Source: Thiodiazotropha sp037384445
GTDB taxonomy: Bacteria; Pseudomonadota; Gammaproteobacteria; Chromatiales; Chromatiaceae
Direction of reading: 5' to 3'
Assembly (NCBI GenBank): GCA_037384445.1
Contig: JARRNY010000033.1
Coordinates: 1-64,000, forward strand
Length of the DNA: 64,000 bases
Shown: positions 16,611 to 25,214 of the stretch, piece by piece
How positions within the stretch are numbered: position 1 is the first letter of the stretch
How the letters are laid out: each line of letters opens with the position of its first letter
Translations under genes and position numbers: made by a program
Notes under the pieces: generated by a model
Seen by the model: only the letters and a program-made list of their open reading frames with translations
Databases searched by the model: none
What the model was told of the DNA's origin: nothing

Positions 16611-17972
16611 ATGCGAAGTTTGATCACGAGCGTGATGTTGGCATTGCTGGCTCTCGGCCAGGTAGAGGCCGGGGTAGTGGAGCACCGGTTGGATAATGGC
16701 ATGAAGGTGATCGTGAAGCAGGATACGCGAGCGCCCATCGTGGTTTCGCAGGTCTGGTACAAGGTCGGTTCCAGCTATGAATATGGCGGTATCACCGGCG
16801 TCTCACACGTGCTTGAGCACATGATGTTCAAAGGCACGGAAAACCTTGAGCCTGGTGAGTTCTCCCGCATCATCGCTGCCAACGGCGGCGAAGAGAACGC
16901 CTTCACCGGACGTGATTACACTGCTTACTTTCAGACTCTCTCGAATGATCGGCTGGAGGTTTCCTTTAAGCTGGAGGCTGACCGCATGCGCCATCTCAGC
17001 CTGCTGCCTGAGGAGTTTCTTAAAGAGGTGGAGGTAGTCAAAGAGGAGCGTCGCATGCGCACGGAGGACAAGCCTACCTCCCTGACTTATGAGCAGTTCC
17101 TCACTGGCGCCTACGAGGCCTCGCCCTACCGCATTCCGGTGATCGGTTGGATGGCAGACCTCGATGCACTGCAGGTGGAAGATCTGCAGCATTGGTACCG
17201 CAAATGGTACGCGCCGAACAACGCCACCCTGGTGGTGGTGGGTGATGTGGACCCCCAACAGGTGATTGCACTGGCGGAAAAACATTTCGGTCCTTTGAAA
17301 TCCGAGCCGATCGGTGAGCTCAAACCCCGCACCGAGCCTGAGCAACGGGGGATGAAGCGTTTCACCGTGAGAGCGCCGGCGCGACAACCCTACCTGATTC
17401 TCGGTTTCAAGACGCCGGTGGTAGGTACAGCCGATGAACCCTGGGAACCCTATGCCCTGGAGATGCTGGCCTACGTGCTCGACGGTGGTGACAGTGCACG
17501 CTTGACCAATAATCTGATCCGGGGCAGCCAATTGGCGGTCTCCGCCGATGCCAGCTACAGCGCTTTTTCCCGCCTCTCCAGTCTGTTTACGTTGGATGCG
17601 ATACCGACACCCGATACCCCCATCGAGAAGGTCGAAGAGGCACTGCTGCAGGAGATCGAACGCTTCAAGCAGGAACCGGTCAGCGAACAGGAGATGGAGC
17701 GGGTGCGCAATCAGATCATCGCTGCCAAGGTCTTCGAGAAGGATTCGGTCTTCTATCAAGCCATGCTGATTGGTCAGCTGGAGACCATTGGTCTCGACTG
17801 GCGCCTCGCCGACGACTATGTGGAGAACCTGAAACAGGTGACTCCGGAGCAGATACAGCAGGTGGCCAAGAAGTATCTGGTGCAGCGCAATCTCAGCGTG
17901 GCGGTATTGGACCCGCTGCCGATGGAACAGAAGCTCACGCACCAGGTGGCAGGAGGTCGTCATGGTGGTTAA
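16611..17972 (+). CDS. M16-family zinc peptidase (active subunit)
   Basis: 453 residues from the ATG at 16611, with signal-peptide-like start MRSLITSVMLALLALGQVEA. The inverted zinc motif HVLEH lies at 66-70, with the third ligand Glu downstream (EVEVVKEERRMR). Two M16 half-domains are present (about 25-180 and 190-430). The protein is probably periplasmic. It overlaps by 11 bases the following M16 gene, which lacks the zinc motif, so the two probably form a heterodimer as in mitochondrial processing peptidase. This pair beside ftsY and rsmD is also known in Pseudomonas. Confidence 0.92.
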   Translation: MRSLITSVMLALLALGQVEAGVVEHRLDNGMKVIVKQDTRAPIVVSQVWYKVGSSYEYGGITGVSHVLEHMMFKGTENLEPGEFSRIIAANGGEENAFTGRDYTAYFQTLSNDRLEVSFKLEADRMRHLSLLPEEFLKEVEVVKEERRMRTEDKPTSLTYEQFLTGAYEASPYRIPVIGWMADLDALQVEDLQHWYRKWYAPNNATLVVVGDVDPQQVIALAEKHFGPLKSEPIGELKPRTEPEQRGMKRFTVRAPARQPYLILGFKTPVVGTADEPWEPYALEMLAYVLDGGDSARLTNNLIRGSQLAVSADASYSAFSRLSSLFTLDAIPTPDTPIEKVEEALLQEIERFKQEPVSEQEMERVRNQIIAAKVFEKDSVFYQAMLIGQLETIGLDWRLADDYVENLKQVTPEQIQQVAKKYLVQRNLSVAVLDPLPMEQKLTHQVAGGRHGG

Positions 17973-19308
17973 GCAGTGGTTATCAGGGCTGAGCCTGTTG
18001 GCGGCGTTCTGCTTTGCCTCAGTGGCAGTCGCAGGACCGAAGATCCAGAGTTGGCACACCGCCAACGGAACCAAGGTGCTCTATGTGCCGGCGCCGGAGT
18101 TGCCGATGGTCGATATCCGCCTGGTCTTCGATGCCGGCAGCGCCCGGGACGGGGATAGGCCGGGGGTCACCTCATTCACCAACAGTTTATTGACTGAAGG
18201 GGCGGGCGACTGGGACGCCCAGCAGATCGCTGAGCGTTTCGATCAGGTCGGTGCTCAGCTGGAGTCGGGTAGCCTGCGCGACATGGCCTGGGTCTCGGTG
18301 CGAACGTTGACCAAACCCGATGCACTGGAGACGACTCTTGAGACGCTGGCCAAGATTGTCGCCGAGCCCCGCTTTGAGCCGAAGGAGATCGAACGCCAGC
18401 GCCAGTCGATCCTGGCCAGCCTGCTGTCGGACGAACAGTCACCCGGCAGTGTGGGCAAGAAACGCCTCTATCAGCTGGTGTTTGGCGATCACCCTTACGC
18501 CGGCGATCCGGAAGGTACCCGCGAATCGGTGCAGTCGATCACTCGCGAGGATCTCCAGGCCACCCATCGTCGGCTCTATGTAGCGAAAAACGCGATACTG
18601 GCTATCGTCGGCGAGGTTGACAGAAAACAGGCCGAAGCGATTGCTGAGCGGCTGACCGCACCGCTGCCGGCCGGTGAGCATGCGCCAAAGCTGCCGGCGG
18701 TCGAGCCGCTGGCACATGCGGTGGTGGAACGTATCGCCTTCCCCTCGACCCAGTCTCACCTCTATCTGGGTCAGCCCGGCATGCGCCGAGGTGATCCCGA
18801 CTACTTTCCGCTCTATGTGGGCAATCACATCCTGGGTGGCAGCGGACTGGTGTCGTTGCTTAGTGCAGAGGTGCGGGAAAAACGCGGGCTGAGTTACAGT
18901 GTCTACAGTTACTTTCTGCCGATGCGCCAGCCCGGCCTTTTCCAGCTGGGTCTGCAGACTAAGAATGAGCAAGCCGGGGAAGCGCTGCAGGTGATGCAGC
19001 AGACCCTGCAGCGCTATATCAAAGAGGGGCCGACCGCGGATGAGTTAAAGGCAGCCAAGCAGAATATTACCGGCGGCTTTCCTCTGCGTATCGATTCCAA
19101 CAGCAATATTCTTCAGTATCTGGCTGTTATCGGCTTCTATGACCTGCCTCTCGATTACCTTGACCGCTTCACCCAAAGGGTGGAGGCGGTGACCCGGGAA
19201 CAGATTCGCGATGCCTTCAGTCGCCGTATCGATCCGCAACATTTGGTGACGGTACAGGTGGGGCGTCTCGATGAGTCTTTGCTGCCGGTTGTTGGAGAGA
19301 AGAATTGA
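17962..19308 (+). CDS. M16-family peptidase homologue lacking the zinc motif (inactive partner)
   Basis: 448 residues with a signal peptide (LSGLSLLAAFCFASVAVAG). The M16 fold is clear (LVFDAGSARDGDRPGVTSFTNSLL, VREKRGLSYSVYSYF), but the position of HXXEH reads SFTNS, so the metal site is missing. It keeps the R/Y residues of the second domain (RGLSYS) that help bind substrate in the active partner. It is expected to pair with the product of the preceding gene; the substrate is unknown. Confidence 0.9.
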   Translation: MVVKQWLSGLSLLAAFCFASVAVAGPKIQSWHTANGTKVLYVPAPELPMVDIRLVFDAGSARDGDRPGVTSFTNSLLTEGAGDWDAQQIAERFDQVGAQLESGSLRDMAWVSVRTLTKPDALETTLETLAKIVAEPRFEPKEIERQRQSILASLLSDEQSPGSVGKKRLYQLVFGDHPYAGDPEGTRESVQSITREDLQATHRRLYVAKNAILAIVGEVDRKQAEAIAERLTAPLPAGEHAPKLPAVEPLAHAVVERIAFPSTQSHLYLGQPGMRRGDPDYFPLYVGNHILGGSGLVSLLSAEVREKRGLSYSVYSYFLPMRQPGLFQLGLQTKNEQAGEALQVMQQTLQRYIKEGPTADELKAAKQNITGGFPLRIDSNSNILQYLAVIGFYDLPLDYLDRFTQRVEAVTREQIRDAFSRRIDPQHLVTVQVGRLDESLLPVVGEKN

Positions 19309-19377
19309 CGCTTTCAGCTGCTGGGCTATTCTCAATGTTTTGCTAGCTGTGAACAAAGCAGCGTAGAGGTTGATCGA

Positions 19378-19950
19378 ATGAAAGCAACCCCTCCCGAGTC
19401 GGTGGTCAGGATCATCGGCGGAGAACATCGCGGTCGAAAGCTGCCCTTTGTGGAGATGCCCGGACTGCGACCCACCGGCGATAGGATTCGGGAGACCTTG
19501 TTCAACTGGCTGCAGCCGGTGATCGAGGGGGCACGATGCCTGGATCTGTTTGCCGGTAGCGGCGCGCTGGGTATGGAGGCGGCCTCCCGTGGCGCCGGTG
19601 AAGTGGTGATGGTAGAGCAGGCCGGGTCAGTGGTCAGGCAGTTGGAGAAAAACCGGGAGTTGCTGGGACTGCCCCAGGTGTCGACCCTGCGCGCAGATGC
19701 GCTGCAGTTTCTCGAGGGGGTACCGACTCCCTTCGATATCGTGTTTCTCGATCCGCCGTTTGACAACGATCTGCTGGCGGCAATCTGCCAGCGCCTGACC
19801 ATGGGCTGGCTGACCGATGGTGCACGCATCTATCTGGAAGAGGATATCTCGCGTCCATTTCCTCCGTTGCCCGAGGATTGGCAATGGCTGAAACAGAAGA
19901 CCGCCGGTCGTGTCCGCTATGGACTGGCCCATGCACAGCTGCCAGGATGA
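19378..19950 (+). CDS. rsmD: 16S rRNA (guanine966-N2)-methyltransferase RsmD
   Basis: 190 residues. RsmD start VRIIGGEHRGRKLPF, RPTGDRIRETLFNWL, SAM motif I CLDLFAGSGALGMEAASRGA and catalytic motif IV DPPF. It methylates G966 of 16S rRNA in the assembled 30S subunit. It is 69 bases after the M16 pair and just before coaD, a common neighbour. Confidence 0.97.
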   Translation: MKATPPESVVRIIGGEHRGRKLPFVEMPGLRPTGDRIRETLFNWLQPVIEGARCLDLFAGSGALGMEAASRGAGEVVMVEQAGSVVRQLEKNRELLGLPQVSTLRADALQFLEGVPTPFDIVFLDPPFDNDLLAAICQRLTMGWLTDGARIYLEEDISRPFPPLPEDWQWLKQKTAGRVRYGLAHAQLPG

Positions 19951-20038
19951 GAGAGTCGGATATGGCTGACGCTTAACATTTGTCATTCAATACGCTGATT
20001 TTTGATACTATTATCCTTTTCGCCATAATGTTACGGAC

Positions 20039-20518
20039 ATGATGACTACCGCCGTCTATCCTGGAACCTTTGATCCGATTACCAATGGGCATATCGATCT
20101 GGTGCGCAGAGCGGCCCGGCTGTTCGATAAGGTAATTGTTGCGGTGGCGACAAACACCGGAAAAAACCCGGCCTTTGAACTGGATCAGCGGGTGGCGCTG
20201 GTTGAAACGGTGTTGAAAGAGATTCCGCGCGTGGAGATCCGCGCCTTTGATAACCTGTTGGTGGAGTTCGTGCAGCAGCATCAGGCAGACGTTATACTGC
20301 GCGGCCTACGAGCGGTCTCCGATTTTGAGTACGAGTTCCAGCTGGCGGGTATGAACCGGCGTCTGGCTCCGGATGTGGAAACCATGTTCCTGACACCTGC
20401 CGAGCAATTCACTTATATCTCGTCGGGACTGGTGCGAGAGATCTCTGCACTGGGTGGCAATGTCTCAGAATTCGTGCACCCTGTGGTACAGGCTGCATTG
20501 CGAGAACGCTTTAGCTGA
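20039..20518 (+). CDS. coaD: Phosphopantetheine adenylyltransferase CoaD
   Basis: 159 residues. The nucleotidyltransferase motif TFDPITNGHIDLVRRAA near the N-terminus and ISSGLVREIS near residue 130 are diagnostic. It transfers AMP from ATP to 4'-phosphopantetheine, the penultimate step of CoA synthesis. Tandem ATGs at 20039 and 20042; either could start translation. Confidence 0.98.
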   Translation: MMTTAVYPGTFDPITNGHIDLVRRAARLFDKVIVAVATNTGKNPAFELDQRVALVETVLKEIPRVEIRAFDNLLVEFVQQHQADVILRGLRAVSDFEYEFQLAGMNRRLAPDVETMFLTPAEQFTYISSGLVREISALGGNVSEFVHPVVQAALRERFS

Positions 20519-20553
20519 AATTTTAAAACTAGCGTAAATTCAGGAGAAGAGAA

Positions 20554-20808
20554 ATGGCGTTAATCATCACTGATGAATGCATAAACTGTGATGTGTGTGA
20601 GCCCGAATGCCCTAATGGTGCTATCAGCCAGGGCGACGAGATCTACGAGATCGATCCTGATCTCTGCACCGAATGTGTCGGTCACTACGATACTTCGCAG
20701 TGTGTCGAGGTCTGCCCAGTGGACTGTATTCCCAAGGACCCGGAACACGAAGAGGATTACGAAGCGCTCTATGCCAAATATCTCCGCATTACCGGTGAAT
20801 CCAAATAG
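20554..20808 (+). CDS. fdx: 2[4Fe-4S] ferredoxin of the Allochromatium/YfhL type
   Basis: 84 residues. First cluster ligands are C9, C12, C15 with the remote C in PVDC; the second set is CTEC followed by eight residues (VGHYDTSQ) before CVEVC. This enlarged loop and the charged C-terminal tail (about 60-84) mark the Allochromatium vinosum-type ferredoxins, which have very negative and unequal cluster potentials. A ribosome site AGGAGAAGAG precedes the ATG. It follows coaD by 35 bases; its stop abuts the ggt start. Confidence 0.95.
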   Translation: MALIITDECINCDVCEPECPNGAISQGDEIYEIDPDLCTECVGHYDTSQCVEVCPVDCIPKDPEHEEDYEALYAKYLRITGESK

Positions 20809-22494
20809 ATGAAACCGGTTCGTGTTCCGCTAAAAAAGGCTCCTGTGTGGAGCCTTTTTTGTCTGTTACTGTTTTTACTCTCGCCGGCGCAGGCAGCGAA
20901 GGATCCTGCCGCAGCAGCCATCGCCTCGGCGCATCCTCTGGCGACAGCTGCCGGTCATGAGATTCTACAGCAGGGCGGCAACGCCTTTGACGCGGCAGTC
21001 GCGGTCAGTGCGGTACTGGCCGTGGTTGAACCCTACAGCTCCGGTATCGGTGGCGGCGGCTTCTGGCTGCTGCATCGGGCCAGCGATGGTTACGAGACGA
21101 TGGTCGATGGACGCGAGCGGGCGCCACTGGCGGCCACTCGCGACCTCTATCTCGATGAAGCGGGCCATGTGATCCCCAATCTCTCCATCAATGGGCCTCT
21201 GGCTGCGGGGATTCCTGGTGAGCCGGCCGCTCTGGTCCATCTCTCCCAAGGCTATGGGCGACTGCCCTTGAAGCAGGTGCTGGCGCCAGCGATCCGTATC
21301 GCCCGTGAGGGTTTTCCGGTGGATGCGCACTATCTGCGCATGGTGAACTGGCGTCTCGAACCGCTACGTGCCGATCCGGCCGCTGCCGCGGTCTTTCTGC
21401 ATGATGAGCAAGCGCCCGAGCTGGGCTCATTGATTTACCAGCCGGATCTGGCTGATACCCTGCAGCGCCTGGCTGATGAGGGAGCGGCTGGCTTTTATCG
21501 CGGAGAGTTGGCCAAACAGTTGGTGGCGGGAGTGAAAGCCGCCGGTGGCATCTGGGAGCTGGAGGATCTGGCTCGCTACAAAGTGGTTGAACGGGAGCCT
21601 ATTCGCAGCCGTTATATGGGGCTGACAATCACCAGTGCGGCGCCGCCTTCCTCGGGAGGCGTGGCGCTGGCCACCATGCTGAATATTCTGCAGGGTTTCA
21701 ATCTGCCGACTGTCGAGGAGCCACAGCGTACCCATCTGATTGTGGAGGCGATGCGCCGCGCCTATCGGGATAGGGCCGACTATCTGGGCGATCCTGACTA
21801 TGTGGATATTCCTGTAAAGGCGCTGACACATCCCTGGTATGCGGCAGGACTGGCCCGTGATATCGAGATGAACAAGGCCAGTCCCAGTGTCGGCAATCTG
21901 GCGCACGAAGAGGGCCGCGATACCACCCACTTCTCGGTTTTGGACCGTGAAGGTAATCGGGTATCGGCCACCCTGAGTATCAACTACCCATTCGGTTCCT
22001 GTTTCATGGTTGCGGGTACAGGCGTACTGCTCAACGATGAAATGGACGACTTCTCCGCAAGTCCAGGGGTACCCAACGTCTATGGCCTGGTGGGGGCGGA
22101 GGCGAATGCAATCGCTGGCGGCAAACGGATGCTCTCCAGTATGTCTCCGACCTTTGTTGAGGATGAGGGACAGCTGGCCATACTGGGTACACCCGGAGGC
22201 AGTCGCATCATTACCATGGTCTTATTGGGTATTCTGGAGATGGCCGATGGTAAGGGAGCGCAAGCCTGGGTCGAGCGTCCGCGTTTTCACCATCAATACC
22301 TGCCTGATGTAATTGAGTTTGAGCCAGAGGCTTTTAGCGAAAACTTGCGAAAACAACTCAAAGCTATGGGTCATGAGTTGAAGCAACTGGATCACAGCTA
22401 CGGCAATATGCAGGCAATATATTGGGACAAGCGTAGCGGACGAGTGGAGGCTGCCAGTGATCCGCGGGGGATCGGTGAAGCGAAAATTCACTAA
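20809..22494 (+). CDS. ggt: Gamma-glutamyltranspeptidase (glutathione hydrolase)
   Basis: 561 residues with signal peptide (WSLFCLLLFLLSPAQAA), so periplasmic. The autoprocessing and catalytic Thr lies in DTTHFSVLD (Thr373), which would split the protein into a ~370-residue large and ~190-residue small subunit. The GSGIGGGG-like loop (SSGIGGGGFWLL), the MLSSMSPT block and the GTPGGSRI block are present. It hydrolyses gamma-glutamyl bonds of glutathione. The ATG directly follows the ferredoxin stop. The first ~18 codons contain a perfect terminator hairpin (20832-20860), so expression through it is expected to be limited or conditional. Confidence 0.96.
   Translation: MKPVRVPLKKAPVWSLFCLLLFLLSPAQAAKDPAAAAIASAHPLATAAGHEILQQGGNAFDAAVAVSAVLAVVEPYSSGIGGGGFWLLHRASDGYETMVDGRERAPLAATRDLYLDEAGHVIPNLSINGPLAAGIPGEPAALVHLSQGYGRLPLKQVLAPAIRIAREGFPVDAHYLRMVNWRLEPLRADPAAAAVFLHDEQAPELGSLIYQPDLADTLQRLADEGAAGFYRGELAKQLVAGVKAAGGIWELEDLARYKVVEREPIRSRYMGLTITSAAPPSSGGVALATMLNILQGFNLPTVEEPQRTHLIVEAMRRAYRDRADYLGDPDYVDIPVKALTHPWYAAGLARDIEMNKASPSVGNLAHEEGRDTTHFSVLDREGNRVSATLSINYPFGSCFMVAGTGVLLNDEMDDFSASPGVPNVYGLVGAEANAIAGGKRMLSSMSPTFVEDEGQLAILGTPGGSRIITMVLLGILEMADGKGAQAWVERPRFHHQYLPDVIEFEPEAFSENLRKQLKAMGHELKQLDHSYGNMQAIYWDKRSGRVEAASDPRGIGEAKIH
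20832..20860 (+). terminator. Terminator-like hairpin inside the ggt signal-peptide coding sequence
   Basis: A perfect 12-bp stem (20832-20843 with 20849-20860; AAAAAAGGCTCC and its complement) with a 5-base loop ends in a run of six T. It would terminate the coaD-ferredoxin transcript 24 bases after the ferredoxin stop, yet codons 9-17 of ggt are made from it. No other in-frame ATG lies between the hairpin and the mature ggt region. Confidence 0.85.
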
Positions 22495-22639
22495 TTGTGC
22501 GCAAATCCCCAGGGAAAATTGCAAAATGGCTCTGGATATCACAAACTCGGCATTGAATTTGAGTTTATTTTGGCTCAAGCTTGTGCCGGATGCCAAGCAT
22601 CTGTCTAACAATGGAAAAACGTAGAGAGATCGAGAGTAA

Positions 22640-22921
22640 ATGATGAAAACCACCATGATGAAAACTGCCGCTATGATCCTCAGCATTGGTCTGCTGGCCG
22701 GTTGTGCTACCACCGACATGAGCAAGCTGGAGGCCGACGTTGCGAACGCACAGGCCGCTGCCGATGCTGCCATGAAGGCTGCTAAAGAAGCTCAGCTGGA
22801 TGCTGCCACCGCTCAGGGTACTGCTGATGCTGCCATGAAGGCTGCCAACGCTGCTACCGATGCTGCTGAAGCTTGCAGCGAGAAGTGTGGTCGCATGTCT
22901 GAGAAGGCTATGGCCAAATAA
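22640..22921 (+). CDS. Small alanine-rich lipoprotein of the Lpp/OprI type
   Basis: 93 residues. Lipobox LLAGC with Cys22; the mature 72 residues are a heptad-like Ala/Lys/Asp helix with internal repeats (AADAAMKAAKEAQ, TADAAMKAANAAT) ending in lysine (MSEKAMAK). This is the layout of OprI and Braun's lipoprotein: a trimeric coiled coil anchored in the outer membrane whose terminal Lys can be joined to peptidoglycan. A strong terminator follows. The L,D-transpeptidase gene immediately beyond is a candidate for the linking enzyme. Two internal Cys near the end (CSEKC) are unusual for the family. Confidence 0.85.
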   Translation: MMKTTMMKTAAMILSIGLLAGCATTDMSKLEADVANAQAAADAAMKAAKEAQLDAATAQGTADAAMKAANAATDAAEACSEKCGRMSEKAMAK

Positions 22922-22961
22922 GTCGATCGCTTCAAGCGATTCGATCCTTCGGGATAGAAAA

Positions 22962-22991
22962 GCCCGGCCGTTCAATCGGCCGGGTTTTTTT
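22962..22991 (+). terminator. Rho-independent terminator of the lipoprotein gene
   Basis: An 8-bp GC stem CCCGGCCG/CGGCCGGG (22963-22970, 22977-22984) with loop TTCAAT is followed by seven T. It lies 41 bases after the stop, as expected for a highly expressed small gene. Confidence 0.92.
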
Positions 22992-23108
22992 ATGTCCTGA
23001 ATTCGGGGGAGGCTTCAGCGAGCAAAAGAGATTAGCTCTGGTTGAAAGACTCTTCCTGAGTCGCAAGCGATAGGCGCGTCATCTGCTCGCGCCGGGTTAT
23101 CCGGTTAT

Positions 23109-24041
23109 CTACTCTTTTTCTGCCAGCTCTTTGCTGTCCCAGAGATAGAGTGGCATAGGGATGCCGGTTTTGTTTTCAGCATACTCGTGCAGCAGTGACC
23201 AATCGGGTTTTCGCTGATCCTCACCCAATCGCTCGATGACGGCGTTCACCAACTCTGTGTAGTTGTGCCCCTTCTCTTCGATGTACTCCACCAGGGGTGG
23301 GTGTACCTGCACAAAGAGCTCCCCCTTCAGCCAGCCCGCCTTGTAGGGCTCGTTGACGATGCGCACCGGCGTGCCCTTCTTAACCTGTTTGAAAAATTGC
23401 TTGATGTTCTCTGGGTAGAGACGAATGCAGCCGTGGCTGACCCGCATGCCGACGCCATAGGGTTTATTGGTGCCGTGCAGCAGATAGCCCGATAAACCGA
23501 GATAGATCGCATGTGTCCCCAAAGGATTGTTGGGGCCGGGAGGAATTACCGGCGGTAATGGGTCGCCATCCTCTTCGTGTTCTTTGAGAATTGAGGCCGG
23601 TACGGTCCAGCTCGGCCCCTCTTTCTTGCCGATCACTACGGTCTCGCCGGTGGGTGTGCTCCATCCCTCTCGGCCGATGCCGATGGGATAGGTGACTACC
23701 ACTGGTCTGTCTTCGGGGTAGTAGTAGAGTCTCAACTCCGCCAGATTGATAACGATTCCCTTGCGCGGTCCGGATGGCAGGATGTACTGCTGGGGGATCA
23801 CCACCTCGGTTCCTTCGCCGGGCAGCCAGGCATCGACCTTGGGATTGGCCGCCACCATCTGTCGGTAACCGATATCGTAGACACGGGCGATATCGGAGAA
23901 GGTCTCCTCCCAGCGGGTGTTCAGGGTAAAGGTCTGCCCCACCACATCGTCGCCCGGTGCGGGCAGGTCGAAGGTTACGGCGTGGAGCGAATGGGTCAGT
24001 ACCAATAGCAGGGCTAGAGAGGGAAGTCTGAGCAGTCTCAT
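23109..24041 (-). CDS. LysM-type L,D-transpeptidase (YcfS/YbiS/ErfK family)
   Basis: 310 residues from the ATG at 24041, chosen because it begins a signal peptide (LLRLPSLALLLVLTHSLHA). A LysM-like segment (about 40-90, WEETFSDIARVYDIGYRQMVAANP) precedes the YkuD catalytic domain (about 95-235), with His in YLLHGTNKPYGVG and the catalytic Cys205 in SHGCIRLYPENI. Enzymes of this subgroup join Lpp to peptidoglycan or make 3-3 cross-links. Convergent with the Lpp/OprI-like gene, which supports the lipoprotein-anchoring role; that link is inferred. Confidence 0.93.
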   Translation of the reverse strand: MRLLRLPSLALLLVLTHSLHAVTFDLPAPGDDVVGQTFTLNTRWEETFSDIARVYDIGYRQMVAANPKVDAWLPGEGTEVVIPQQYILPSGPRKGIVINLAELRLYYYPEDRPVVVTYPIGIGREGWSTPTGETVVIGKKEGPSWTVPASILKEHEEDGDPLPPVIPPGPNNPLGTHAIYLGLSGYLLHGTNKPYGVGMRVSHGCIRLYPENIKQFFKQVKKGTPVRIVNEPYKAGWLKGELFVQVHPPLVEYIEEKGHNYTELVNAVIERLGEDQRKPDWSLLHEYAENKTGIPMPLYLWDSKELAEKE

Positions 24042-24353
24042 GGAAATCGATTTCGGTGAATTTCGACGTAGTTTACCTGAGGTTTGCCTCTTTTGGTGTG
24101 AAGAATGGACTATTCCCTGTTGTTTTGTGCAGTTAGTGTTGGTCATGTCTGTTTCTTGCAGTCGTCTGTCCAGCCTCAGCTCTGAAGTGGGTATCTAAAG
24201 TATTGGCTTTTCAGGCCGTTAGCTCAAATACCGGGGTTCTTAACTGCGGGTATCCTATGGTGACCTGTTGACGCTTCCCGTGCCAATTCTTGGACACGGG
24301 CAAGTCTGAAAGGGTCCAAAGTTTAAATCGGATTCAGATCGAATGAGCGGCTA
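24042..24353. other. Divergent spacer between the L,D-transpeptidase and ParA-like genes
   Basis: 312 bases without a convincing gene. The only structure seen is a hairpin at 24277-24300 (CCCGTG...CACGGG around CCAA/TTGG) without a T run. It should hold the promoters of both divergent genes, but no clear -35/-10 pair was picked out. Confidence 0.5.
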
Positions 24354-25112
24354 ATGCGTCGAATGGCAGTGATCAATCAGTGCGATGGGGTGGGTAAGAC
24401 CACCATTGCCACCAGCCTGGGCCATGCGCTGGCCAGGGAGGGGCATCGCGTGACACTGATCGATCTCGATCCCCTGGGGCGTCTGGCGGCTGGGTACGGT
24501 ATTTTCAGGGCGCCATCCAAGGGTATCGACCGTGTGATGTTGAACGGAACCGATCTGCATTCAGTAAAGATCGGGGCGAGGGATCTGCTGACCCTGATTC
24601 CGGCGGGAATCACCCTGTCTCAGCTTGAGTTGCTCAATGGCGACGGCGCACAGCGGGCGCGACGCCTCTACGAGGCCATAGAGAGTCAGTTTGACGATCA
24701 GGCCTTCGTGCTAATCGATGCGCCTTCCGGGAGTGGTCTGCTGACTGTGAATGCGATGTTTGCCGCCGACGAGTTGCTGATCCCGGTGACCAGCGAGGCA
24801 GAGAGTCTGAACGGGGCGTTGAAGACACTGGTGACGCTCAAACGACTCGCCCCCTACCTGCCCCATGCAGTGAAGGCGAGAATTGTACTCAATCGCATGG
24901 CGCCACGTCTCAAGGCGAGCCGGGAGATGCGGGAAAAGGTCGAGCATCACTTCTCCGATCTGTTGCTGGAGAGTGTCATCCGAGAAGGTCCGGCACTGGC
25001 TGATAGCGCAGCTATGGGACGCACCATCTTCGAATACAAATCCAGCAGTCACTCGGCCAAGGAGTTCAAGGCATTGGCTGGGGAAATACTCGTTCGCGCC
25101 GAGGCAGGGTGA
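24354..25112 (+). CDS. ParA/MinD-family ATPase with altered Walker A motif
   Basis: 252 residues. N-terminal AVINQCDGVGKTTIATSLGHAL aligns with the ParA/MinD P-loop, normally NQKGGVGKTT; here the signature Lys and first Gly are Cys-Asp (residues 10-11), while the nucleotide-binding GKTT is intact. The LIDLDPLGRLAAGYG and LIDAPSGSGLLTVNAM blocks are also ParA-like. No ParB gene is adjacent, so it is probably not a plasmid-type partition system; relatives position chemotaxis or flagellar components. It lies upstream of a STAS-domain gene on the same strand, with about 100 bases between. Confidence 0.85.
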   Translation: MRRMAVINQCDGVGKTTIATSLGHALAREGHRVTLIDLDPLGRLAAGYGIFRAPSKGIDRVMLNGTDLHSVKIGARDLLTLIPAGITLSQLELLNGDGAQRARRLYEAIESQFDDQAFVLIDAPSGSGLLTVNAMFAADELLIPVTSEAESLNGALKTLVTLKRLAPYLPHAVKARIVLNRMAPRLKASREMREKVEHHFSDLLLESVIREGPALADSAAMGRTIFEYKSSSHSAKEFKALAGEILVRAEAG

Positions 25113-25214
25113 AAAGGATAAACGCATAAAGCTTGATGGCTATCAGTCGATAACGCTAACAAGTACCCAAGTGGGGCCTGTCACCTATGACGATGAGAAT
25201 TCTTCGGAGATACT

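Noticed and set aside
16803..18074. 423-codon minus-strand open frame across the M16 genes
   Set aside because: Shadow of two well supported peptidase genes; no start signal or recognisable domain.
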